Shown: one piece after another, positions 7,284-14,230 of the stretch
Layout: the number at the start of each line of letters is the position of its first letter
Position numbering within the stretch: position 1 is the stretch's first letter
NCBI GenBank assembly: GCA_002316315.1
Contig: DCDG01000012.1
Location: forward strand, 1-14,349
DNA from: Candidatus Aminicenantes bacterium UBA1061
GTDB lineage: Bacteria > Acidobacteriota > Aminicenantia > Aminicenantales > Saccharicenantaceae
Length of the DNA stretch: 14,349 bases
Direction: 5' to 3'
The notes under the pieces: model-generated
What the model saw: only the letters and a program-made list of their open reading frames with translations
The model's database searches: none
What the model was told of the DNA's origin: nothing
Translations under genes and position numbers: made by a program

Positions 7284-8410
7284 ATGGGGGGGGTGCTCAG
7301 ACAGTATGGGGTAAGATTATTGGATATGAAGAAATAAAAAATAAAACCAGGGTATTAGCTGCAATTGCAGACAACATCCTGATAATTGGAGAGAGTGGGG
7401 TTGGGAAGAGGTTATTTGCAGAAGCCATTCATAATCAGTCGGCGAGGAAAGATGGTCCATTCATAACAATAGAAATTCCTTCTATCACGCCTTCTCTTTT
7501 TGAATCAGAGCTTTTTGGACATAAAAAGGGTTCATTTACTGATGCCAGAGAAGACAAAATTGGTCTTATAGAAATGGCAAACGAAGGCACAGCCTTTGTG
7601 GATGAGGTGGCAGATATTTTGCCTGAGTGCCAGGTTAAAATACTGAGGGCCGTCGAAGAGAAAAAAATTAGGAGGGTTGGGGAAAATAAAGAGAGGGAAG
7701 TAGATGTTAGGTTCATTTTTGCTACCAATAAGGACCTATGGCATTGTGCAGCTGAAGAGACTTTTAGAAAAGATTTGTTGTATAGAATTGGGAAGTTCAC
7801 CTTAGAGATACCACCCCTGAGAGAAAGAAAGTGCGACTTTGCAGAGATAGCTAATGGACTTTGGAATAAGATAGCTAAGAACTACTATCAGCCTGAGCTG
7901 GATTATGAAAATAGCCGGATAGCAGAAGATCTGTTGACCAAGGAAGAATTACAGATACTTTTGAGTTACGATTTCCCGGGCAACATGCGCCAATTGGAAT
8001 CTGTACTAAGCAGGGTTTTCATAGGCTGGTCGAATAAGTCCTTTAAAGGAAGCAGATCTGAGATTTTGAGAAGAGTGATAGATAATGAAAAAGAATTATG
8101 GAACAGTGCTAAATATAAGGAAGAACTTGATAAAAAGCAGACTAAATGTGAGAAAATTTTGAAACTGATGAAAGAACAGCACCAAGATTTCTGGCAGGTC
8201 ATTTACGTTCCTTATATAAGGCATGAGATTTCGAAAGACGAGCTAAGGAAAATTATCGTGATTGGTCTACAAGAATCAAAATGGAGCATCAAAAATCTGC
8301 TTCCTTTGTTTAATATCAAGGAGAGCGGCGAATATAAGAAATTTCTCAATTTTCTCCATTATCAAGGAATTAAATTAAGAAACATGAAAGTGGGAAAGAC
8401 TGAATTATAA
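7284..8410 (+). CDS. Sigma-54-interaction-type AAA+ protein, frameshifted at a G8 tract
   Basis: GGAGG (7274-7278) lies 5 bases before ATG 7284, but that frame stops after 17 codons (TAA 7335). The conserved protein is in the frame one base back, open from 7229, and has no usual start codon until ATG 7574, which is inside the AAA+ core. Joining the two at the eight-G run gives about 375 residues: Walker A GESGVGKR (36-43), GSFTDA (83-88) in place of GAFTGA, Walker B AFVDEV (104-109), FIFATN (144-149), arginine-finger block FRKDLLYR (161-168), PPLRERK (177-183) and FPGNMRQLE (231-239). These are the landmarks of bacterial enhancer-binding AAA+ domains. No N-terminal sensor domain and no recognisable Fis-type helix-turn-helix are present. 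The C-terminal 50 residues (LPLFNIKES-YKKFLNFL) resemble a tail I recall from Acidobacteriota sigma-54 regulators. Whether the gene is active, phase-variable, frameshifted in translation or simply broken cannot be told from one sequence. Confidence 0.8.
7286..7293 (+). repeat. Poly-G tract of eight directly after the start codon
   Basis: The last base of ATG 7284 begins a run of eight G. It separates a good ribosome binding site and start codon from the AAA+ frame; nine G (or six) would restore one continuous frame. Runs like this are prone to strand slippage and also to sequencing error. Confidence 0.8.
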
Positions 8411-8450
8411 TAGCCTGATGTTGACTATCATCCTGATTGCTTTGAATGGG

Positions 8451-9176
8451 CTATTGATCGAGAACCGCAATTAATTTTTCAATTTCCTTAGCCTTATCAA
8501 TGTCTTTTAAAGATTCTAATATGGTCTTATATTCAACTAATCGCCCAAGGATACTTTCTTTAGCCGGTCCTATTTTCCCCAGCTCATTCCATCTATTAAC
8601 CAGATCCCTGGCCGAGGCTAATAAGTCCATATTTTCATAAATTTCCAGGTATCTATTATTCTTGTAAAGGACAGGATATAGCTCTTCCACCAGGAATTTA
8701 AGAGAGGAATCGTCAGTAATATTTTTTTTGGCCGCCTCATAAACAATGATTAATTCGTCTTTTTTCCCTAGAATGTCAGCCAGTTCCAGCAGACAATCTG
8801 CCTCTAACTGGCAGAATTTCCCGGATTTTACTTTACTTGTTATTATTACGAAGCGATCAACTAGTTCTTTTTCCGTCGGTGGATAATCAACGATCATTTT
8901 TTTTAGATAAATCATGAGAAACGAATTCTTTATATCGCTGAATGAAGGTCCATATTCCGGAGCCCGGTCAAGACACTTCAGAAAAAGTTCTAGAGCCCCT
9001 GGGTAGTCTTTGTTCCTCATTTTCTCTAAAGCTAAATTCATAACCTGCATTCCTTCTTTAAGCCTGGTGTCTTCCTGGAGGCTTAAGGCTATTTGATCGC
9101 TGGTTAAGGCAAACATTAGAAATACACCCAGCATGAGGGCTGAGACGCTTTTTGCCAGAACCTGATAATTAGCCAT
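8451..9176 (-). CDS. Secreted TPR-like helical protein
   Basis: The 241-residue product has a signal peptide-like start (KSVSALMLGVFLMFALTS, residues 9-26). The rest is charged and helical, with at least one TPR-like unit at about 43-76 (ALEKMRNKDYPGALELFLKCLDRAPEY). Further helices follow, rich in Glu, Lys and Leu. It begins 29 bases after the stop of the upstream propeller gene on the same strand and has no good ribosome binding site or promoter of its own, so co-transcription and coupling with that gene are likely. TPR-like helices commonly mediate protein contacts, so partnership with the propeller is a reasonable inference. It converges with the AAA+ gene ending at 8410. The precise family is not recognised. 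Confidence 0.75.
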   Translation of the reverse strand: MANYQVLAKSVSALMLGVFLMFALTSDQIALSLQEDTRLKEGMQVMNLALEKMRNKDYPGALELFLKCLDRAPEYGPSFSDIKNSFLMIYLKKMIVDYPPTEKELVDRFVIITSKVKSGKFCQLEADCLLELADILGKKDELIIVYEAAKKNITDDSSLKFLVEELYPVLYKNNRYLEIYENMDLLASARDLVNRWNELGKIGPAKESILGRLVEYKTILESLKDIDKAKEIEKLIAVLDQ

Positions 9177-9205
9177 TCAAACCAGCCGTTATTTTTAAAG
9201 TCTGC

Positions 9206-10273
9206 CTAAAATAATAACTGATATATAAATACTTTAGGAATCTCAGCATCAGGGTTTGTCCCTATCAGGTAGCCGTCACCGGTCAAATAAAAAAACTTAA
9301 AAGGTTGCTCAATCTCTTTTTCTGCTAATAAGTTACCCTGCTGATCGAAAATGAGATAGGTACTCTTCTCAATGCCACCTGGGCCGTTATCTGCCAGCCA
9401 ATAGTTTATAAAAGCCAGATAATAATCTTTATAGATAAAAAGTGAAGATAATATAAGGTAATAGACTTTTTTGGCCGGGTATTTTAAAGGAAAAGATTTA
9501 AGAAAATCAGGAAATATATATTTTTTATCGGCGTTATAACTAAAAGTCTTACTAAGTTGGCCCTCAAGGTTATAGACAAAAAACTTGACCGGGTTTACAG
9601 GATACTCAAAGCTGATGATAATTTCCGATTTATCGGACGAATACCCGGTTATTAGTCTTGCTGTCCATTGATTGACAGCCCATTGAAGCAGGTCTTTTTG
9701 AGGCTTTAGCTCTCCAAACTGGGTCTGGCTAAAAAATGATTTAATTAATTTTCCATCCGAATTTAATAATTTTATTCTCTCCGTACCATATTGGGCAGAA
9801 TCCCCGGCTACTACGCCACAACATAGTATCTTCTCATCCCTGGTAATAAATATGTCGCCCAGTACAGGCTGTGATAGCCTTATAAATTTAATCGGTTCTA
9901 AATCGGTATTCAAGACAGTAATTCTAAGGCTGTCCCCATCATAAGCATATATTTTTTTGTCCAGATAATTAAGATCGAAGATAACATTAAAATCACCGGG
10001 GCCCTGACCAGGCTGACCAACTCTCTTAATGAATTTTCCTTCCCAGTTATATTTGGCTATAAAATGACCTCCGCTATCGCCAACAAATATTTCCTTATCA
10101 GGCGTAATAAGGGCTGAAGTTATCTTGAAAAATATATATTCATCTGTATTATCTCCGATACTCTTAATTAATTTCATTTCAAATTTATTCTCTCCAGAGA
10201 AAGAGTCTAAAGGTAACAATAAGCATGAGAATAAGCATGAGAAAAACAGAATCATAATAAAAAGTTTTTTCAC
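9206..10273 (-). CDS. Secreted 6-bladed beta-propeller protein, first of a two-gene operon
   Basis: The start is GTG at 10273, with GGAG 8 bases before it; the nearby ATG is in another frame and meets TGA after two codons. The 355-residue product has a signal peptide (residues 1-27; two Cys at 13 and 17, so LFSC may act as a lipobox). The first blade (TPDKEIFVGDSGGHFIAKYNWEGKF) lies at about 57-81, then GQGPGD at 89-94, then KIYAYDGDSLRITVLN and later blades (LNSDGKLIKSF, YNLEGQLSKTF, FDQQGNLLAEKEI). It is the most regular propeller of the set. The TPR-like gene follows 29 bases downstream. Role: exported binding or scaffold protein, inferred from fold only. Confidence 0.87.
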   Translation of the reverse strand: MKKLFIMILFFSCLFSCLLLPLDSFSGENKFEMKLIKSIGDNTDEYIFFKITSALITPDKEIFVGDSGGHFIAKYNWEGKFIKRVGQPGQGPGDFNVIFDLNYLDKKIYAYDGDSLRITVLNTDLEPIKFIRLSQPVLGDIFITRDEKILCCGVVAGDSAQYGTERIKLLNSDGKLIKSFFSQTQFGELKPQKDLLQWAVNQWTARLITGYSSDKSEIIISFEYPVNPVKFFVYNLEGQLSKTFSYNADKKYIFPDFLKSFPLKYPAKKVYYLILSSLFIYKDYYLAFINYWLADNGPGGIEKSTYLIFDQQGNLLAEKEIEQPFKFFYLTGDGYLIGTNPDAEIPKVFIYQLLF

Positions 10274-10336
10274 TTCATATTCTCCATAGGTTACTTAAAA
10301 GACAATTTATAGCCCCTTTATTTGATCTTCGCTGAT

Positions 10337-10365
10337 AATATCTCTTATCTGAAAATAGTTGTCAA
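10337..10365 (-). promoter_or_regulatory. Candidate promoter of the propeller-TPR operon
   Basis: A perfect TTGACA (10360-10365) on the minus strand is followed after 17 bases by GATATT (10337-10342), or after 19 by TATTAT (10335-10340). The leader to the GTG start would be about 55 bases. Confidence 0.5.
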
Positions 10366-10391
10366 TGCTCAATGAGCCCATATGAAAATAA

Positions 10392-11086
10392 ATTGTAGTG
10401 AACCCCGAAAGGCAAGACACTTTTTCTCGCTTTGAGAGATAGAGTTCTTTTCACAAAAATAATCCATATCGTTTGGATTACAGGCTGTGGCTTTAACCCG
10501 GTTCATATTTGAGCTTCTGCCGATGTAGCTTCCTGTGTTTGAGCCCATTGCTGAGCAAACTCCTCCGGGCTTAGATACCCCAGAGCAGAGTGGACCTAGA
10601 GCCGGTTATAGTCTTCCTCTATCCAGGCACCGATTCTGGCCTCAGCTTCCTCAAAAGAGCCTAACTCATTTAACCACACCAGTTTTTTTTGGGTCTGAAA
10701 AATTCGCTCAGTCTGAGCATTGTATCGTGGATTGTTAAAGGCACATAAAATCCAATTAATATCAAGCAGGCTCTCTTTGTCACAAAGGGTACTCACGTCG
10801 GATGCGACCCATTGTCTGAACTTGAAATACCCCCGGTTCATCCTGGGGACCACCCGCATTGCTTAATTCCCTCTGGCCAGCCATAGAAAACCTGTCCGCA
10901 ACCGATAATACGACTCCCGGCTTATCTGATGTCCCGGACTTATTCCAGCTGCCGACTTCTCTCTCAGTCATCCGGCATTATGACCACCTTATTCCATGAA
11001 CTCCATTTCAGTAGCTTCATCCCAGCGCCTTTTTGCTCAGTATAAACTCTATCTTTCAGATGTGTCTGACCTAACACACTCCCTCA
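10392..11086 (-). mobile_element. Decayed IS3-family insertion sequence
   Basis: The transposase remains lie on the minus strand (next entry). The probable left tip, TGTAGTGAACCCC (from 10392) followed by AAGACACTTTTT, starts with the TG typical of IS3-family ends. A weak counterpart (TGTGTCTGACCT, about 11060-11071, continuing to about 11086) may be the other end. The element is only about 0.7 kb against the usual 1.2-1.5 kb, so it has lost internal sequence. The borders are approximate and no target duplication was established. Confidence 0.45.
10503..10931 (-). pseudogene. IS3-family transposase (OrfB) remnant with stops and deletion
   Basis: The C-terminal integrase part is clear: NNPRYNAQTERIFQT, then LVWLNELGSFEEAEARI, then WIEEDYNRL, an in-frame TAG (10596-10598), then VHSALGYLSPEEFAQQW and TGA at 10503. 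This matches the end of IS3-group OrfB proteins, where YN-x-x-x-x-HSALGY-x-(S/P)P is standard. Upstream, another frame gives SRESYYRLRTG, like the N-terminal part of OrfB, followed by a stop and then the SDVSTL region. The middle, with the first catalytic Asp region, is missing or scrambled. It cannot make an active transposase. Confidence 0.75.
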
Positions 11087-11253
11087 AGGAGTATACTGAA
11101 CTGTCAGCCGAGCACGCACTTCCCGTGCAGACCATCTAATTGATTTATGATATTGCGTCCCCTCTCTATTAAGGATTTAGAGAGGGGACGCCAGTAAACA
11201 AACAGAAAGTTTTTTGCAAATAAAAATAAAACGGTATATCCTAAATAAAAACA
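10932..11253. other. Non-coding stretch with IS edge and hairpin
   Basis: The left part probably belongs to the decayed insertion sequence; KDRVYTEQK on the minus strand may be a trace of its first reading frame. A plus-strand frame of 47 codons (10996-11139) has no ribosome binding site and is not called. The right part holds the strong hairpin at 11155-11191 and AT-rich sequence with only a weak promoter-like TATATC near 11233. Confidence 0.4.
11155..11191. repeat. Perfect 14-bp hairpin, REP-like
   Basis: GCGTCCCCTCTCTA (11155-11168), a nine-base loop (TTAAGGATT), then TAGAGAGGGGACGC (11178-11191). No T-run follows on either strand, so it does not look like a standard intrinsic terminator. 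The GGGGAC-type stem recalls repetitive extragenic palindromes, but only one copy is seen here. Confidence 0.8.
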
Positions 11254-11613
11254 ATGGCCATGGAAGCGGAACAAAAAAACTCGAAGCTTTTTAAGGCGAT
11301 ATTTGTATTTACAGGTTGTGCTCTCTTTCTGACAGTCTACCTTCCGACTCATGGTGCTCGCCTGCCTGATAAGTCGAAGATTACGCCACAAGCAATGACA
11401 GCTGAGCTAATAATGAAGATTGGCTCAGATAAAGAAAACGAAGATTTTTTTAATGCCGTTTCTTTAGCTGCCTTTTTGAGTGTTTTTCCACAGCAGGTGA
11501 CAACCAGGGTAAGTGTCTATGATGAAATTTTCCTTACCGATGTGGGCCTACTGGCTCTTCCCGATAAGGCCATAGAATTCTGCCAGAAACAACTCAAAAG
11601 CAGCTCCAGATAG
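11254..11613 (+). CDS. Short exported protein, possible N-terminal remnant of a propeller gene
   Basis: The 119-codon frame has a basic start and hydrophobic segment (KLFKAIFVFTGCALFLTVYLP, about 11-31), like a signal peptide. LIMKIGSDKENEDFF and DEIFLTDVG then recall the start of the fifth propeller (LIKSIGDNTDEYIFF, KEIFVGDSG). In this frame the two pieces are separated by a Gln/Val-rich stretch not expected in a propeller, and the frame ends before a GQGP motif. No ribosome binding site precedes ATG 11254 or 11260. It is on the opposite strand to all intact paralogues and converges with the S9 peptidase gene 15 bases away. It is best viewed as a truncated gene; a real short protein is possible. 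Confidence 0.4.
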   Translation: MAMEAEQKNSKLFKAIFVFTGCALFLTVYLPTHGARLPDKSKITPQAMTAELIMKIGSDKENEDFFNAVSLAAFLSVFPQQVTTRVSVYDEIFLTDVGLLALPDKAIEFCQKQLKSSSR

Positions 11614-11630
11614 CCCCGCCTGCTTTTTTT
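11596..11630 (+). terminator. Possible intrinsic terminator at the end of the plus-strand fragment
   Basis: AAAAGCAG (11596-11603) and CTGCTTTT (11620-11627) can pair around a 16-base loop, followed by further T residues. The stem is only 8 bp and half of it is A-T, so it is weak. It overlaps the stop codon at 11611-11613. Confidence 0.35.
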
Positions 11631-14064
11631 ATTTTCCTTTAAGATTGGTCTCAAACAGCTTGAAAATACGGCGATATTCGTCCAGCCAGGAGGAAGTTGT
11701 CCGGAAAGAGTGATTCTCGACCGGATAAAAAGCCACTTCCCAGTTTTCCTTGCCCAGCTCTATTAAGCGCTGGACGAGGCGCACGGTATCCTGGAAATTG
11801 ACGTTGGTATCCATCATACCATGGCAGATGAGCAGAGCACCCCTGAGGCCTTCTGCCCAGTAAATGGGAGAACTCTGTTTATAGGCTTCGGGATCCTTCT
11901 GTGGAAGATTAAGAATATCTATCGTGTAGGCTGGATGATAGTGAGCCCAATCGGTCACCGGACGCAACGCCGCACCCGCTTTAAACTGGTCCGTCTTAAA
12001 CATGGCCATAAGCGTCAGAAAACCGCCGTAGCTTCCGCCAAAGCAGCCGATGGCCTCTGGATTGATCTGGTAATTATTAATCAGGAATTTAGCTCCATCC
12101 ACCACATCGTCCAGATCTTTCCCGCCCATGTGACGATAAATGCCGGTACGAAAATCACGTCCATAGCCGCTGCTTCCGCGGTAGTCGGCATCGAGAACAT
12201 AATATCCACGGTCGCGCAGGAAATTGTCGAACATATACTCACGGTCATAAGTGCTCCAGCCCCGATGAGCATTCTGAAGGTAGCCGGCGCCATGAATAAA
12301 AACAACAGCAGGCAGCCCGGGACGAGGGTTATCCGGTTTGAACAGCCTGGCATAAATTCTGACCCCATCCCGCGCCTCGAAAGTGACAATTTCCGGATCA
12401 TGCCAGGGATAGGCCCTGAATTCATCGGTCGTCGAAAGCGTTATCTGGCGCGGCTGGGCAGCCGGCAGCAGGCTCTCAAGATAAAGCTCCGGCGGGAGAT
12501 TGGAATAAGAATGAATGATGGCCACCGCTTTTTCATCAGGGGACAGATAAAATTCATTGAGCCCGGTTAATGCTGTAAGCTGCGTCTTCTTCCGCGTTTT
12601 TAGGTCCAGTTGATAAAGGTGCCTTTCGCCCGGATGAACTTCGTTCGAAACAAAGTAGATTTTCTGGCCATCCCTGGAGAGAAAAGCCTGGGTCACTTCA
12701 TATTTACCCTGAGTGAGGGGTTTTATTTCCCGGGTATCAATGGCCAGTTCATAAAGTTGGGCATAACCTGACTTCTCGGAAATATATGAGATATGGCGGC
12801 TGTCCGGCCACCAGAAAATACCAGTCAACCCCAGTGGCCCCACCCAGGCGTCATCATGAACATTTTCAACCGGCGTGGTTTTCCCCGTAGCTGGCTCAAG
12901 AAGCCAGAGCCAGGCATCTTTGCGGTCTTCTGCCTCTCCCTGAAGGAGGCATTTCTTGCCATCTGGAGACCAGAGCCACAGGCCGGGATTTATCTGACGT
13001 TCGCCCTGGCCATAGTCAACCCAGATAACTTCACCCGTGTCGGTCTTCATGATGCCCAGCTTATAAGCCGTTGGGTTCTCAGCGGCTTTGGTGTGAGAGG
13101 GGAGTGATTCTGTATATCCTGATCTCGTCACGTAAGCTGGAACCATAGCCATTTTTGCTCCCAGATCCTCGCTTAGCGTAAAAAGAACATACTTCCCATC
13201 GGGTGATGGCTCAGCCGCCAGCAGCCGCTGCTTTTCAGTCAGATAAAAAGGCTTTTTCCTGGTTGTCTGCTGGCTCAAAGGGGGCAAAAAGTCCTGGCCA
13301 CGCCTTAACTGCTCGCCACCTTCAAAGCCCACTCTGAAGACTTCCTTGAATAATTCGCGTTGCTGATCTTCATACCATTTTTCCACTTCTCCCGGCGTCC
13401 TCGGAGCCGGCGGTTTTTCTCTCGTAAAAGAGGTTAATTGCTTCAAAGTCCCGTCAGCCAGAGAAAAAAGATAAAGATTTTCTTTAGCTAAAAAATAAAC
13501 GCCTTTCTCGTCAAAGGTAAAGCTGGCACCACTCGTTCTTTCTGTCCCGGACACCAGCTGTTGAATTTTTTTATCAGCCAGACGGTAGAGGAAAATTTCT
13601 CCGTTTTGAGTGATGAGCAACCGCTGATGATTCTTATCCCAGCTCCATTGCGAACCAAAGCGGCCAAAACCGAAACCACCACGTCCGCGGAAGCGTCCTC
13701 CACCAATCTGTCCGCCATCGGGTGGGTTAAGAAGTATTTGTTCGCGGGTGATTTTGACCGGGACTGGATTCTTGAGGCTTACCGCATAGATCTCTGAACT
13801 TTTCTCACCTGGCTTTTTCCACTGAAAGTATAATGTCTTTCCGTCAACCGCCCAGGTCGGGCTGGAAGGTGGAGTGCCATAAAATTCTTCGCCGGCCATT
13901 ATTTTTTCTAAGGTAAGTTGCGGCCTGGTCTTCTGAGGCGGTTCGGTTTGAGCACCAGCCAAAGATGAATAAAAAAAGATAAGAGCTAAACTCAAACAAA
14001 AACAAAAAATAAAAAGCCATGACCGGAAATTATTTTCTCTGTGTTTAACAAAAGTTTGGCTCAT
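11629..14064 (-). CDS. Secreted S9-family serine peptidase (DPP IV / acylaminoacyl-peptidase type)
   Basis: The 811-residue protein has a signal peptide (about 16-38, cleavage near AGAQ). A long N-terminal beta-propeller region (about 50-545) contains TolB/WD-like repeats (SPDGKYVLFTLS, SPDGKKCLL, SRDGQKIYFVS). The C-terminal alpha/beta-hydrolase domain (about 560-811) has nucleophile Ser678 in GGSYGG, Asp752 in HGMMDTNV and His785 in ENHSF, plus DYRGSSGYG (627-635) and the oxyanion-side VFIHGAG (588-594). This is a complete catalytic triad, so an active extracytoplasmic peptidase releasing short peptides is expected; exact specificity is not readable. AGGAGG lies 8 bases before the ATG. An oddity is a Gly/Arg/Phe-rich insert at about 117-138 (GGGRFRGRGGFGFGRFG). 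GC content looks higher than in the neighbouring propeller genes. It is probably monocistronic or last in its unit. Confidence 0.95.
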   Translation of the reverse strand: MSQTFVKHRENNFRSWLFIFCFCLSLALIFFYSSLAGAQTEPPQKTRPQLTLEKIMAGEEFYGTPPSSPTWAVDGKTLYFQWKKPGEKSSEIYAVSLKNPVPVKITREQILLNPPDGGQIGGGRFRGRGGFGFGRFGSQWSWDKNHQRLLITQNGEIFLYRLADKKIQQLVSGTERTSGASFTFDEKGVYFLAKENLYLFSLADGTLKQLTSFTREKPPAPRTPGEVEKWYEDQQRELFKEVFRVGFEGGEQLRRGQDFLPPLSQQTTRKKPFYLTEKQRLLAAEPSPDGKYVLFTLSEDLGAKMAMVPAYVTRSGYTESLPSHTKAAENPTAYKLGIMKTDTGEVIWVDYGQGERQINPGLWLWSPDGKKCLLQGEAEDRKDAWLWLLEPATGKTTPVENVHDDAWVGPLGLTGIFWWPDSRHISYISEKSGYAQLYELAIDTREIKPLTQGKYEVTQAFLSRDGQKIYFVSNEVHPGERHLYQLDLKTRKKTQLTALTGLNEFYLSPDEKAVAIIHSYSNLPPELYLESLLPAAQPRQITLSTTDEFRAYPWHDPEIVTFEARDGVRIYARLFKPDNPRPGLPAVVFIHGAGYLQNAHRGWSTYDREYMFDNFLRDRGYYVLDADYRGSSGYGRDFRTGIYRHMGGKDLDDVVDGAKFLINNYQINPEAIGCFGGSYGGFLTLMAMFKTDQFKAGAALRPVTDWAHYHPAYTIDILNLPQKDPEAYKQSSPIYWAEGLRGALLICHGMMDTNVNFQDTVRLVQRLIELGKENWEVAFYPVENHSFRTTSSWLDEYRRIFKLFETNLKGK

Positions 14065-14167
14065 GATGGCAACCTCCTTCCTTAATTAACATTGGCTATC
14101 TCTTTAATTTTTTTCTGTTAGAAGCTTGATCCTGATGTCTCTTTTTTCCTTATTTAGATCCTGGTTA

Positions 14168-14196
14168 ATTAAATTTAAGCACTTTTTCCTGGTCAA
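14168..14196 (-). promoter_or_regulatory. Promoter of the S9 peptidase gene
   Basis: TTGACC (14191-14196), 17 bases, TTTAAT (14168-14173) on the minus strand. This gives a leader of about 97 bases before ATG 14064. It lies between the end of the upstream gene and the peptidase. Confidence 0.5.
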
Positions 14197-14230
14197 TTTC
14201 TCTCAGAATCAAATAATTTTTTTGGCGACC

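Noticed and set aside
7435..7800. Minus-strand frame across the AAA+ core
   Set aside because: It is the shadow of Walker B and GAFTGA-region codons on the other strand; Ser/Leu-rich with no ribosome binding site.
8409..8455. Bidirectional terminator between the AAA+ gene and the TPR-like gene
   Set aside because: Only a 7-bp stem (AATAGCC with GGCTATT) around a 33-base loop and no T-run.
10461..10479. Small hairpin AATCCA/TGGATT
   Set aside because: Six pairs with an A/T-rich stem inside IS-derived sequence; expected by chance.
10996..11139. Plus-strand 47-codon frame beside the IS relic
   Set aside because: No ribosome binding site or promoter, no recognisable family, and it overlaps the probable insertion-sequence end. 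It reads as protein-like by eye only.
11821..12570. Long plus-strand frame inside the S9 gene
   Set aside because: It lies antisense to the conserved catalytic domain of the peptidase and has no family features of its own.
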